From Caballeronia temeraria (GTDB lineage Bacteria; Pseudomonadota; Gammaproteobacteria; Burkholderiales; Burkholderiaceae): a stretch of DNA of 64,000 nt. Location: assembly GCF_001544795.2 (NCBI RefSeq), contig NZ_FCOI02000012.1:124001-188000 (forward strand), given 5' to 3'. Both the position numbers and the translations under genes were made by a program. This document shows, piece after piece, positions 17,458 through 25,969 of this stretch. Numbering within the stretch: position 1 is the stretch's first letter; every line of letters starts with the position of its first letter. Under the pieces are notes generated by a model, which was not told the DNA's origin, searched no databases, and worked only from the letters and a program-made list of their open reading frames with translations.

Positions 17458-17850
17458 TCAACGCGTGCGCCCGGAAAGCCGGCCGACATACTTCCATCCC
17501 TGATCGCGCATCCATACATAGGTGAATCCCGTGGGGCCGTCGATGAAGACGGTCATCGGCCGCTCGCTCGCGGACGCCTCCTTTTGCGGTTCCGTCGACG
17601 CCTGCGTGATGTGCGCCTGCGTCGGCTTGAGGTTTGCATCGCGATCGTCGAGGCGCCAGCCGTCATCGTCGGCGTAGATCAGGCGCGACGTTCCGCCCGA
17701 TGGCGTCTGTACCGTGAGCGCGAGCGGGCCGCCGTCGACGGCGATGGGACGCGCATCGGCATCGTTTCCATTCGTCGCGGCGAAGGTGCTTGCGCACGCC
17801 AGTATCGTGATCGCAAGGAACGCCGCGCGGCTTGTCTGATGGGATTTCAT
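17458..17850 (-). CDS. Small exported protein of unknown function
   Basis: Not recognised. 130 residues with a signal peptide (MKSHQTSRAAFLAITILACA STFAA region) and a mature part with short repeated aromatic-hydrophobic motifs (SRLIYADDDGWRLDD, FTYVWMRDQGWKYVGR). Starts at ATG 17850 with a GGAGG-type site. It heads the cytochrome c / catalase-like operon and may be a periplasmic accessory factor. Confidence 0.65.
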   Translation of the reverse strand: MKSHQTSRAAFLAITILACASTFAATNGNDADARPIAVDGGPLALTVQTPSGGTSRLIYADDDGWRLDDRDANLKPTQAHITQASTEPQKEASASERPMTVFIDGPTGFTYVWMRDQGWKYVGRLSGRTR

Positions 17851-18208
17851 TTCGGGTACCTCCTTACGGACCGCGCAATGGCGGCTGTGCAGATGTGCTG
17901 ATGCATAGAGAACGAACGAAGCCTCGACGAATGTGAAGCCAGAAGACCCGCCGACGACCACGAGCGTCGCGCATGCCGCGCGTCGCAGGCGTTTCGTCGC
18001 GGAAGGGAGTTGTCGCGTGGCGCCATCGCCGCGCGTGGCCGATGAGTGGCCGTCTTGTGATGGCCACTACTATCGAACGAACGGTCGTCGGGAAAAACCA
18101 CGCATTCGGAGGGACAGTACCCCGCCATTGGAGGACTGTGAATGGAAGGCAGCCGGAGGGAAGAGGAAGTGAAATGTCGAAGGCGTCCCCGCCGCCTTCG
18201 ACACATCG
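17851..18208. other. Intergenic region, 358 bases
   Basis: It contains the upstream control region of the leftward exported-protein operon and the downstream side of the 18209-18478 gene. Short open frames here lack ribosome sites and family resemblance. No clear hairpin or repeat seen. Confidence 0.4.
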
Positions 18209-18478
18209 CTACTGGCCGCTATATATATTGCAGCTCAGGCCCGGCGTGCAAAGCTGCATCGTTCCGCCGGTCCAGGCATCGCGCGAGGCGCTGCCGGACT
18301 TGCTCGTCGACATCGCTCCGCCGTAGCTGGAATCGTTCGTCGCCGTGCTGCTGTCCTGCGTACTTTGCTGCACGGCGCTGCCTTGCGCCGGCGCCATCTG
18401 CATGTCCTGCGTTTGCGCGATGGCGCTCATCGCGAAGACACCGGCGGCCGATGCGGCCAATAGAAGAGTTGCTCTCAT
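18209..18478 (-). CDS. Small secreted Gln/Ser/Thr-rich protein
   Basis: Not recognised. 89 residues: signal peptide (MRATLLLAASAAGVFAMSAI, cleavage near AIAQ), then a low-complexity region rich in Gln, Ser and Thr, and a C-terminal stretch with two Cys (QLCTPGLSCNIYSGQ) that could form a disulfide. ATG 18478 is chosen because AGAGGTG lies 8 bases upstream; ATG 18484 is too close to it. A much longer open frame covers the same strand, but its 5' part has no coding character. Likely an envelope protein. Confidence 0.6.
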   Translation of the reverse strand: MRATLLLAASAAGVFAMSAIAQTQDMQMAPAQGSAVQQSTQDSSTATNDSSYGGAMSTSKSGSASRDAWTGGTMQLCTPGLSCNIYSGQ

Positions 18479-18838
18479 CGCCATCACCTCTTGAGTCAGG
18501 GAATCGATTGAGGACTGCAAGCTTGCGACGAGCTTGCGAGACGCATGCGGGGACTCGGTCATGGCGCGGGACGACGCACCTTCCGGGCTTCTGATCGAAC
18601 TTGGCAGGGGCTTGTAAGCTCCGAAAGCGCGTAGCGGGTAGCACGCACTCCTACCGTATACCGCCGATCGTAAAAGTAAATTCCCGATCCACGCATTCCT
18701 TTGCCGGCGCGCGTGGCGGGAACTTCGTGAATGCGTTTGCTTAAGCGGTCTGCGATATCGCGCCATGCAAAGCGCTTTCGACGGTAGCGTCCTCGAAGGG
18801 TTTGATATATTGGCTTTCCCGCCCGGAAGTTTCTTGCA
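18479..18838. other. Intergenic region, 360 bases
   Basis: Divergent spacer between the small secreted protein gene and the zinc-finger protein gene. No convincing open frame, repeat or terminator was seen. It must contain both promoters. Confidence 0.35.
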
Positions 18839-19282
18839 ATGCGCGTCGGCCGCCCCGTCAAACCTCTGCCTCATCCGAACTGCGATTACTGCGGCGCGCC
18901 CGCGACACTCGCGCGCGCGGGCGAGGAAGCCTATCCGTACCGCGATGACCACGGCCCGCTGTGGACGTGCGCCAATTGTCAGGCGTGGATCGGCATTTTT
19001 CCGCGCAGCACACGCAACGTGCCGCTGGGCCGTCTGGCCGATGCCCGCTTGCGCGATCTGAAAGTGCAATTGCATGCGGCACTCGAACCGCTCGTGCAGG
19101 CCAAGGTGCGGCGCGACGGCTGCAATGTTTTCGAGGCGCGTTCGAAGGGAATGAAGTGGCTCGCGCAGGCGATCGGCGTCGAGCCGGAGAAGTGCAGCAT
19201 TCACACGCTGGACGCCGATCAATGCGAGCGCGCGATTGCGGTCGTCGAACATTTCGAACAGGAACGCACGCGGCACCCTTAA
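18839..19282 (+). CDS. DUF3268-type zinc-finger-containing protein
   Basis: 147 residues. The N-terminal third has two CxxC pairs (CDYCGAP and CANCQAW), the likely zinc site, separated by YPYRDDHGPLW. This pattern and the following conserved R/K-rich helix match proteins annotated as zinc-finger-containing domain (DUF3268). No signal peptide. Possibly nucleic-acid related; function unknown. Weak ribosome site (GGAA). Confidence 0.65.
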   Translation: MRVGRPVKPLPHPNCDYCGAPATLARAGEEAYPYRDDHGPLWTCANCQAWIGIFPRSTRNVPLGRLADARLRDLKVQLHAALEPLVQAKVRRDGCNVFEARSKGMKWLAQAIGVEPEKCSIHTLDADQCERAIAVVEHFEQERTRHP

Positions 19283-19334
19283 GATTCTGCGGTCGATGAA
19301 CGTTAACCCAAGAAGGTCAACCATCGATCCTCGC

Positions 19335-19808
19335 ATGTCACGCACTCTTCCCTTTCAGCGCTCGCCCCACGCGACGCGCGCGCGGCTCAGCAAAGCGCAG
19401 TTGCTTCCCATCCCGCGCGCAGTGGCGGACGAGCTCGCGCTCGCTGCGCACATGTCGCTGACGGCGTTGCGCTCGGGCGCGCCGGATATCGCGCCGGCGC
19501 AGCACATCACCGAGGCGATGTATCTCGCGAAGTTTCTCGCCGAAGCGGGACACGGCGACTTCTCGCACGAAGAGCTGCTTCGCGCGGATCAGTCGATGGC
19601 CGCCGTGTTCGATGCCGGCCGCGCATCCGGTACGTGGACGCTCGCGGCGGACGACTTCGAACGGCTCGCCGCGATCGTGTCGCTCTACGATCATCAGTTG
19701 CGGCGCGCATCGTTCGCGGCTTTGTCGGTTGCAAGCGATCGGCTCGAGCGCTTCAAGTCCGGCGAGCCGTATCAGCCGATGCACGCGCGCAAGTCGGCGC
19801 CGCTCTGA
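19335..19808 (+). CDS. Hypothetical helical protein
   Basis: Not recognised with certainty. 157 residues, mostly predicted alpha-helical, starting MSRTLPFQRSPHATRARLSK. It has no signal peptide or metal motif. Similar proteins seem to occur singly in Burkholderiaceae genomes. ATG 19296 is an in-frame alternative; neither has a strong ribosome site. It ends 15 bases before the convergent TonB receptor gene. Confidence 0.55.
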   Translation: MSRTLPFQRSPHATRARLSKAQLLPIPRAVADELALAAHMSLTALRSGAPDIAPAQHITEAMYLAKFLAEAGHGDFSHEELLRADQSMAAVFDAGRASGTWTLAADDFERLAAIVSLYDHQLRRASFAALSVASDRLERFKSGEPYQPMHARKSAPL

Positions 19809-19823
19809 CACGCGCGTTCGTCG

Positions 19824-21893
19824 TCAAAAGGCGGTACGCAAGCCGATCATCACGCTGCGGCCGCCCTCCGGCGCGATATCTCGCACGACCGAACTCGCGT
19901 AGCGCACTTCTTGGTTCGTCAGATTCTGGCCGCGCACGTAGGCGAGCCAGTTCGTCGAGCCGTAGCGAAACTTGTACGTGAGGATGACGCCGAGCGTGGT
20001 GTAGCTTCCGGTCGGCAGATCGTTTTCCGGCACGCGATGTTGCGCCCACGCGTGTATCAGCTCGGTTCTCGCGCCGTAGGGACCGTACGCGTAGTCGAGC
20101 GCGAGCGTCGCGCGCAACGGCGAAATGCGCGGCAGCGCCTCGCCGGTATCGACATTGCGCGCGTGCGTGTAGTCCGCGACGAACGAGACATCGAGCCGCT
20201 GTGCGCCCGTGTCGACAACACGCCACGTGCCGTCCAGTTCGACGCCGTAGAACTCCGCGCGCACGCCGCGGTAGACGGCTTCGTTGAGCGCATCGCCGGT
20301 GCCGGGCGCGACGGGTTCATCGTCGTCATCGACGAGCCGGCCCGTGTTGAACTCCGTCAGATAGTTGCGAAAGCGGCTGTAGAAGACGCCCGCGCTCGCC
20401 TTGTTCGGGCCGCTCGCGAAGCGCAGCGACAGATCCGTCGAGATCGCTTTCTCCTTCTGTGCTTCCGGATTGCCGATGAGGTACTGGCCGGTCGCATCGT
20501 GCGGGCCGTTCGAGTAGAGCTCGTAGTACGTGGGCGCGCGCTCGGTGTACGCGACGTTGCCGGCCAGGCTCCACACGGGATTCAGCCTGAAGAGCGCGCC
20601 GGCGGACACGCTGCCCGCGTTGAAGTCGCGCTTCGGCGAGCCGGCAAACTTTTCGTCTCCGCCGGACGTCGGGTCGATGTTCACATGTTCGTAGCGTGCG
20701 CCGATGCTCAATTTCAGCGCGTCCGTCACGTTCCACTCTTCCAGTCCGAAAAGCGCCGCGTTGGTCGTCTGCGATGTCGGCACGAGCGCTTCATCGCCGA
20801 GCGCCGAGAACGTGTTCTGACTGAGTTGCAAGCCGATCGCGCCGTCGAGCGGACCGATCTTTCTGTGCCGCGCTTCGATGCGCGCCTCGTAGCCGTGATT
20901 GCGGAAGGTCGTGCCGGTTTCGCCGTCGTCGATCTCCTTGTGCTCGTAGTCGGTGTAGGCGAAGTCGATCTTCAACTGGCTGAACGGCCCTTGCAGATTC
21001 CGGATCTCCGACGCCGCCGCGATGTGATCCTGATGCATGCGCAGGCGGACATCGTCCTCGGCGACGGAACCATAGTTCGCCTCGTAACCGTTGTAGCTCA
21101 CGCCCGCGTAGCCATCCGCCCACGTATACGACGAGCCGATGGCGCCGCCATGCCAGCGGCCGTCGCTGTTCGGAATGCTGCCGTAGGGCTGCGGAAGATC
21201 GGGGCCGTCGAGTGCACGTTGGGCGGCGGAATGCGCGAAGCCGGGGATGCGCTCATTGCTGGTCTCGCGATCGAAGGCATCGACGTGAAACGCGAATCGA
21301 CCGTTGCCGCCCTCCACCTGCGCGGCGCCGGCGCGTGCGTCGTTGGCGCCGCCGTAGCTGGCATCGACTTCTCCGGACACGCCTTCGATCGCTTCGCGCG
21401 GAATGCGGTTGTCGATGGTGCTCACCACCCCGCCGATGGCGTTGCCGCCATAGAGCAACGCGGCCGGTCCCCGGACGATTTCGACGCGTTCCACGGACAT
21501 CATGTCTTGCGGCACGGCGTGATCGTACGACAGGGACGACGCGTCATATGCGGCTACGCCGTTTTGCAACAGACGGATGCGGTCGCCGTCCATGCCGCGG
21601 ATGATCGGGCGTCCGACCATCGGACCGTAGGTTGTGGTCGAGACGCCGGGGAGGCCGTTGAGCGTTTCGCCGAGAGAGTCGGCGCGTCGTAGTGCGAGCG
21701 CGTTGCCGTCGAGGGTGCTCGTCGGGGAGACGAGTGCGTAGGAGCCGAGTGGGTTTGCGGTGATGAATATCGGGTGGATCGGGGTGTCGGGGATTGTTTC
21801 AGATTGGGCTCGGGCAAGGGTTGAGAGGAGAAGCGCGGTCCAAGGGAGGAATCTGGACGCGGGTACGACGGCGGTTGGTTTGGGTCGGGTCAC
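19824..21893 (-). CDS. znuD: TonB-dependent outer-membrane receptor, ZnuD-type (zinc)
   Basis: Outer-membrane receptor of 689 residues with a signal peptide, a plug domain (about 45-160) containing RPIIRGMDGDRIRLLQNG, ASSLSYDHAVP and VRGPAALLYGGNAIGGVV, and a 22-strand-type barrel ending in VMIGLRTAF. The plug sequence is close to ZnuD zinc receptors; haem/siderophore receptors have different plug motifs. Starts at GTG 21893 without a clear ribosome site. Two Zur-like palindromes lie upstream, supporting regulation by zinc. Transport is powered by TonB/ExbBD, which are not in the window. Confidence 0.85.
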   Translation of the reverse strand: MTRPKPTAVVPASRFLPWTALLLSTLARAQSETIPDTPIHPIFITANPLGSYALVSPTSTLDGNALALRRADSLGETLNGLPGVSTTTYGPMVGRPIIRGMDGDRIRLLQNGVAAYDASSLSYDHAVPQDMMSVERVEIVRGPAALLYGGNAIGGVVSTIDNRIPREAIEGVSGEVDASYGGANDARAGAAQVEGGNGRFAFHVDAFDRETSNERIPGFAHSAAQRALDGPDLPQPYGSIPNSDGRWHGGAIGSSYTWADGYAGVSYNGYEANYGSVAEDDVRLRMHQDHIAAASEIRNLQGPFSQLKIDFAYTDYEHKEIDDGETGTTFRNHGYEARIEARHRKIGPLDGAIGLQLSQNTFSALGDEALVPTSQTTNAALFGLEEWNVTDALKLSIGARYEHVNIDPTSGGDEKFAGSPKRDFNAGSVSAGALFRLNPVWSLAGNVAYTERAPTYYELYSNGPHDATGQYLIGNPEAQKEKAISTDLSLRFASGPNKASAGVFYSRFRNYLTEFNTGRLVDDDDEPVAPGTGDALNEAVYRGVRAEFYGVELDGTWRVVDTGAQRLDVSFVADYTHARNVDTGEALPRISPLRATLALDYAYGPYGARTELIHAWAQHRVPENDLPTGSYTTLGVILTYKFRYGSTNWLAYVRGQNLTNQEVRYASSVVRDIAPEGGRSVMIGLRTAF

Positions 21894-21903
21894 GTGATTT
21901 TAT

Positions 21904-21926
21904 GTGATGCTATAACGTTGCAATAC
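21904..21926. promoter_or_regulatory. Candidate Zur box, promoter-proximal copy
   Basis: GTGATGCTATAACGTTGCAATAC shares the TATAACGT core and flanking RATG...CAAT/CATT arms with the better palindrome at 21975-21993. It lies 11-33 bases before the znuD-like start, where a bound repressor would block transcription. Confidence 0.4.
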
Positions 21927-21974
21927 TTGCTTGTTTTTCGGATCACGGGAAATGTGCATTCTGATTCTGCTGGT

Positions 21975-21993
21975 AATGATATAACGTATCATT
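21975..21993. promoter_or_regulatory. Candidate Zur box
   Basis: AATGATATAACGTATCATT is a near-perfect palindrome (AATGATA-5-TATCATT) resembling the proteobacterial Zur operator (AATGTTATA-N-TATAACATT). It lies about 90 bases upstream of the ZnuD-type receptor gene. Confidence 0.5.
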
Positions 21994-22884
21994 GCAAAAC
22001 GGTAGTCGCGGCGCAAGCTGATGCAGATACGGAATGTGTATCGTTCGTTACAGAGGGAAGTCGAGACTTGTCATCGGAGCTGTACGGCTCGTCCTCTTTA
22101 GCGTTACCAGTGTGCGATGAGCCGCTTTTCGTGAAACATTTTCGCTATATGTCTATTAAGTCATTGATAATAAATTGGTTTATTGTCGCAGATTATCTGC
22201 AGCATTGTTTCACGATGAATGTGCTCTCATTTGACGCTGATACCGATGCCAGTGTGGCAATGAAGTACCGAAATCCTTCATCGCGCCAATAAGCTTGGCG
22301 GCACATCCATACTGTGGAGTTCATAATCGTCATCCCTGCGAGCAACGGATAAGACCTCCATTCAGCTTTGCCGCGGCATTCATGCTGAACTCCATCGCCG
22401 TCGATTAAATGTTTTTCGCACCGAGTTCGCGGCGGTGTTCAAAGATCCCCACGCAGCGGCAGCCGCCATTCATCATTCTTGGCCGAGAAAGTCCTGGTTA
22501 GGGTTTGGGTAAAAAGAGCCGCTCGCGCATCGTGCGATGAATTGGTTTTGCTGCAGTCGCCCCCGGCGGCTTCGTCATTTCTCGAGCCCTTCTGCGCCAA
22601 ACTGGTTTCGTGGGGCCTTGCTGCGGGATTATCGGCGAGGTTGAAATGCGCCCCCAACGCACGAACCCTGCATCCTCCAGGGGAGGATCCATTCGCAGTA
22701 AGGATTTCGGTCGATCAGTCGACCGGTCGCAAACTCGATTAGCTGCCGAAGTCCCTTATGCATCTGCGTGTTCGAGTTGATCTTTTCCTGATTGAGATTC
22801 AGCTGGATGAACTGGCCGCGGGTGTTAGTGTTGATGAATCGAAACTCCCCTGCATTTGCGCTGGTCCACTGTTTTTGTCATCAC
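21994..22884. other. Gene-poor, lower-GC region upstream of partition sites
   Basis: About 890 bases without a supportable gene. Open frames on both strands are short, lack ribosome sites and differ from neighbouring codon use. GC is lower to the left of about 22,300. It may include decayed sequence between the ZnuD gene and the parS cluster. No intact repeat or mobile element recognised. Confidence 0.4.
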
Positions 22885-22900
22885 TGTCCGAATTCGGACA
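22885..22900. repeat. parS: Candidate parS site 1
   Basis: Perfect 16-base palindrome TGTCCGAATTCGGACA, one of three identical copies downstream of parB. Clustered identical palindromes beside parAB are typical ParB centromere sites. Confidence 0.75.
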
Positions 22901-23174
22901 CTATCCGCCGTCGAGTTGCTGGCCTCACGACCAAGCGTTATCGCGGTCTTGCCGCGCGCAGGTATGTTTCGTTGACTTCAGACTTGGGGACCGGTGTCTG
23001 GGCCGGGGCCCAAACCGCACGGCAGGGCGTTCTGCGGTCTTGTCGCTTCTTCGGAACTCAGAAAAAAACGCGTCGAGGCGAGGCGGATGCACACTCGGAG
23101 TGAAGGATTTGCGCACGTCCAACGAAGCAGCCCAGTACACGTCGATTTGCTCGAAGCCAACGCGCGTATCGGAG

Positions 23175-23190
23175 TGTCCGAATTCGGACA
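23175..23190. repeat. parS: Candidate parS site 2
   Basis: Second identical TGTCCGAATTCGGACA palindrome. In this copy the symmetry extends to 20 bases (AGTGTCCGAATTCGGACACT, 23173-23192). Its centre is 290 bases from site 1 and 73 from site 3. Confidence 0.75.
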
Positions 23191-23247
23191 CTAGCTGTCG
23201 GCCTCGCCGGCGCGCCTGGAGCCCCCACGATTCGACAGTCACGCCAC

Positions 23248-23263
23248 TGTCCGAATTCGGACA
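23248..23263. repeat. parS: Candidate parS site 3
   Basis: Third identical TGTCCGAATTCGGACA palindrome, about 100 bases from the parB stop codon. All three copies share ACT on the right flank. Confidence 0.75.
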
Positions 23264-23323
23264 CTCTTCTCATGGCCCAATCCGCACCGACAGACCGACA
23301 AAACAGGGACCCAAAAACCGCGG

Positions 23324-23350
23324 GCATAAAAAAACCCGCCGGAGCGGGTT
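23324..23350 (-). terminator. Rho-independent terminator of parAB
   Basis: Reading leftward, AACCCGC-TCCG-GCGGGTT is followed by a run of T, 12 bases after the parB stop. It separates the parAB transcript from the candidate parS cluster. Confidence 0.85.
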
Positions 23351-23361
23351 GCTGAGGGAGG

Positions 23362-24339
23362 TCACTCGGACCGAATAGAGAACATCTTCCCTATATGCTC
23401 GCGAAGTTGATTCTCTTGCTCCTCGGTCATCACGCCGGCCTTGAATTTGAACGTAAGCCCCTTGACGTCCTTCGTGATGCTTCCCGCTTGCACTTTCCCC
23501 GCAAAAATCTTGAGAATGCTCCGCCCTCCGGCATCCGTCGCCGACTCCCCGCGACTCGCTTGAGCGCTCAGACTCGCCGCCACTTTCGTTTGAACAAGAT
23601 CGCCCGACAGAACCAGCGGCCACAATTCCTGAAACGCCTTGATTCCCTGTTCGCCGCTCTTCTTGAGCGCGTTGACGATATCCTGCGCCGACGATGCACC
23701 AAGCACCGAAGGATTCAAATCCAGATCCCGCTTCACAAAATCCGGGAGAGCGTCGTATGCGAGAAATCGATAAAGGTCGCTTCGCGTGATACCCATCGCT
23801 TCTGCCAGCCGCGTCCGATTAGGAAACTCGGATTCAGCGCGTCGAATCGCGATCGCGATTTCATAATCGGATAGATCGTCGCGCGTGACGTTTTCCATCA
23901 GCGCTAACGCGGCCATGTCCTGATCAGTGCAATCGATAACGACCGACCGAACCGTTGCCTTGTTGACCAGCTTGTGCGCTCGCCAACGTCGCTCGCCAGC
24001 CACCAGTTGGAACGATTCCCCGACACGTCGAACCGTCACCGCCTGTAGCAACCCAACCTCATTAATCGAGCGCGCCAGTTCCGCAAGCTTGGTCTCGTTA
24101 AATTGGCGACGCGGTTGCCACGGGTTCGGCACGATGGCGTCGACAGGAATCTCCGTCTCGACACCCCGAGCTTCGAGCTCTTGAATCCGAAGTTGAGCGG
24201 CAGCCAATGCGCTCGTGATGCCGGGCATCGTCTGCGGACCGCGGTTCGTTTTATCCTTTTTGTTCTCGCCCTTGAAGTCCGCAGGCTTCGGAAGGTTGGC
24301 CGTCTTGGCCATGAGCTGCTCTCGGATGTTATTGCTCAT
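23362..24339 (-). CDS. parB: ParB-family chromosome/plasmid partition protein
   Basis: Centromere-binding protein of 325 residues. It has an N-terminal ParA-interacting region, the ParB/Srx nuclease-like domain (IPVDAIVPNPWQPRRQF, then the CTP-binding motif GERRWRAHKL), a helix-turn-helix (RTRLAEAMGITRSDLYRF) that should read the nearby palindromes, and a variable C-terminus for dimerisation. The ATG at 24339 overlaps the parA stop by four bases. It is more like partition proteins of secondary replicons than chromosome-1 ParB. A terminator follows directly. Confidence 0.93.
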   Translation of the reverse strand: MSNNIREQLMAKTANLPKPADFKGENKKDKTNRGPQTMPGITSALAAAQLRIQELEARGVETEIPVDAIVPNPWQPRRQFNETKLAELARSINEVGLLQAVTVRRVGESFQLVAGERRWRAHKLVNKATVRSVVIDCTDQDMAALALMENVTRDDLSDYEIAIAIRRAESEFPNRTRLAEAMGITRSDLYRFLAYDALPDFVKRDLDLNPSVLGASSAQDIVNALKKSGEQGIKAFQELWPLVLSGDLVQTKVAASLSAQASRGESATDAGGRSILKIFAGKVQAGSITKDVKGLTFKFKAGVMTEEQENQLREHIGKMFSIRSE

Positions 24340-25547
24340 GCCGACTCCTTCCATGATTTGACGAACATATCATCCAGCCATTTGGCATATTGCATCATGG
24401 GCTGTCGCACCCGCTGCAGCGATTTCGCTGTCGAATGTGTGCTGACGACATCGAGAGCAGTCGAGAAGGACAGCGCTCCGCCACTCATCACCGAACTGGC
24501 CGGAATCTCGAACGGATCGAGCCAACGACCATACGCGCTTTGCGCCCACTGTCGTACCACCGGCGCCGATGACGTCTTTCCGTAATCAACCTTTGACAGC
24601 AGGATCGAAATGAAGTCGTAGACCTTGTCTTCCTCATAAGGAAGAAAGTCCTCCGCGACATCGGAGAACAGCCGCCAAAATGCGAGCGAGCTAATGAAGT
24701 CGAGATTCTCCGGAATCATCGGCATCAAGAGTGCGTCGGCGGCGAGCAGCGCGTTCAAGTTCATGTACGAGAGTGACGGCGACGTATCGATCAGAATGTA
24801 GTCGTACTGCGATCGCAGCGGTTCGAGTCCCTCGCGCAAGACAGCCCAGAACCGGTATCCCTGTATCGTCTTTTGACGAGCGGGGAGAAGGAACTCGGCG
24901 CCATACAGGAATGTGTGGCCGGGGATAATGTCGAGGCCGTCCCAGTAGGTCGACTGCACGCTCGCGCCGAGGCCGCCTTCGACGTTCTGGTCGTATATGT
25001 AGGGCAGCACAGTATCGTCGCCGGAGATTTCCTTCTCGGCATAGAGACCGCACAATTCCGATGCCGAAGCCTGCGGATCGAGATCGACGAGCAGCACCTT
25101 GCGGCCCAGAAGTGTCAGCGCCTGAGCGAGGCAAACCGTCGTGGTGGTCTTCGCCGAGCCACCCTTCAATTGAGCTGTTGTGAGAACCTTCCCTCTGAAC
25201 GCCCCGTCGTTGTCGTCGAGGCGCGTCTGGTAAATATCAGACGCCATCTTTACCCAGACCCGCACTTCGGGCAGCGTGAACGTACGGCTGCGGCCGCTAC
25301 CATTGAGTGTGCCGCTTGGCAGTCCACCCTCGCCTTTAGTCACCAGATATTGAATCTGCTGCCGAGTCAGATTGCACATCTCGGCCAATTCACTAATGGT
25401 GTAGTAGGGTGCCAGCTTGCGCGGGCGGGGGGCAAGGATCTGTTCCCGAAGGTTATCCGAGAAGGGTTCGAGGTTATCCGCGAATTCCGCGACTTCGCGG
25501 AGCGTGACCTTCCGGTTCTCCATAGGTAGCGTGCCTACGTTTGCCAT
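24336..25547 (-). CDS. parA: ParA-family partition ATPase with N-terminal helix-turn-helix (type Ia)
   Basis: Partition motor of 403 residues. Residues about 45-105 form a MerR-like DNA-binding region (YYTISELAEMCNLTRQQIQY), which in type Ia ParA proteins represses their own promoter. The ATPase follows: deviant Walker A (LKGGSAKTTTTV, about 127), VLLVDLDPQASAS and YILIDTSPSLSYMN. Start ATG 25547 has GGAGAAAGC upstream. An imperfect inverted repeat (GCGCAG 25578-25583 / CTGCGC 25614-25619) in front of the gene could be its operator. Confidence 0.93.
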   Translation of the reverse strand: MANVGTLPMENRKVTLREVAEFADNLEPFSDNLREQILAPRPRKLAPYYTISELAEMCNLTRQQIQYLVTKGEGGLPSGTLNGSGRSRTFTLPEVRVWVKMASDIYQTRLDDNDGAFRGKVLTTAQLKGGSAKTTTTVCLAQALTLLGRKVLLVDLDPQASASELCGLYAEKEISGDDTVLPYIYDQNVEGGLGASVQSTYWDGLDIIPGHTFLYGAEFLLPARQKTIQGYRFWAVLREGLEPLRSQYDYILIDTSPSLSYMNLNALLAADALLMPMIPENLDFISSLAFWRLFSDVAEDFLPYEEDKVYDFISILLSKVDYGKTSSAPVVRQWAQSAYGRWLDPFEIPASSVMSGGALSFSTALDVVSTHSTAKSLQRVRQPMMQYAKWLDDMFVKSWKESA

Positions 25548-25762
25548 TCTGCGCTTTCTCCAAGTATTGACGTCGAAGCGCAGAATACACGAATACGCGT
25601 AAACAAGGTTGTACTGCGCAGAGTTTTGACCGTCCGGCTATCACTCATTTCACAACCGATTGATTTATCGACGTTTTTTGCGCTGTAGAAAATGCCGCGT
25701 GGGCGTTCCGAAACCGCCGCGTTTCTTAAGCGTTTTAAACGACGAGACGGCCGTGCCATTCA

Positions 25763-25795
25763 GCACAAAAACCACCCCGAGGGCGGTTTTTGTGC
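25763..25795. repeat. Inverted pair of iteron sequences
   Basis: GCACAAAAACCACCC (25763-25777) and GGGCGGTTTTTGTGC (25781-25795) are inverted copies of the origin iteron, matching at 14 of 15 positions and separated by 3 bases. Inverted iterons usually serve as the initiator's autoregulatory or handcuffing site. Here the pair lies on the parA side of the origin and could also act as a hairpin. Confidence 0.6.
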
Positions 25796-25798
25796 CAC

Positions 25799-25840
25799 GC
25801 ATACAGATCAAATTTTATAAAGCAAATTCAAGCACTTAGA
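25799..25840. other. AT-rich stretch, candidate DNA unwinding element
   Basis: A markedly AT-rich segment (AAATTTTATAAAGCAAATTC core) between the inverted iteron pair and the DnaA box. Its position fits the melting region of an iteron origin, but no 13-mer repeats are evident. Confidence 0.4.
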
Positions 25841-25960
25841 AGATGGAAAACAGCCGGGCTGCGTAAACTGCAACCGCAGTTCGTTTTGTTTTTTGTAAAC
25901 CTAGACCCGCCAACCTACAAACAGGGTTCCCACTTTCCCTTGAAAAACAACGACAAACCC

Positions 25961-25969
25961 TGTGGATAG
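25961..25969 (-). promoter_or_regulatory. DnaA box
   Basis: CTATCCACA on the minus strand, one mismatch from the consensus TTATCCACA. It directly abuts the first direct iteron. Confidence 0.55.

Noticed and set aside
18484..19345. Long 5' part of a 378-codon leftward frame ahead of the small secreted protein
   Set aside because: It is antisense to the zinc-finger protein gene and has no ribosome site; the signal peptide begins at 18478.
22439..22742. Short open frames on both strands, considered as transposase remnants
   Set aside because: No transposase motif, terminal repeats or target duplication could be identified.
22758..23378. 206-codon open frame through the palindromes
   Set aside because: It runs through all three parS-like palindromes and the terminator, reading the same SEFGH-type peptide each time; no ribosome site.
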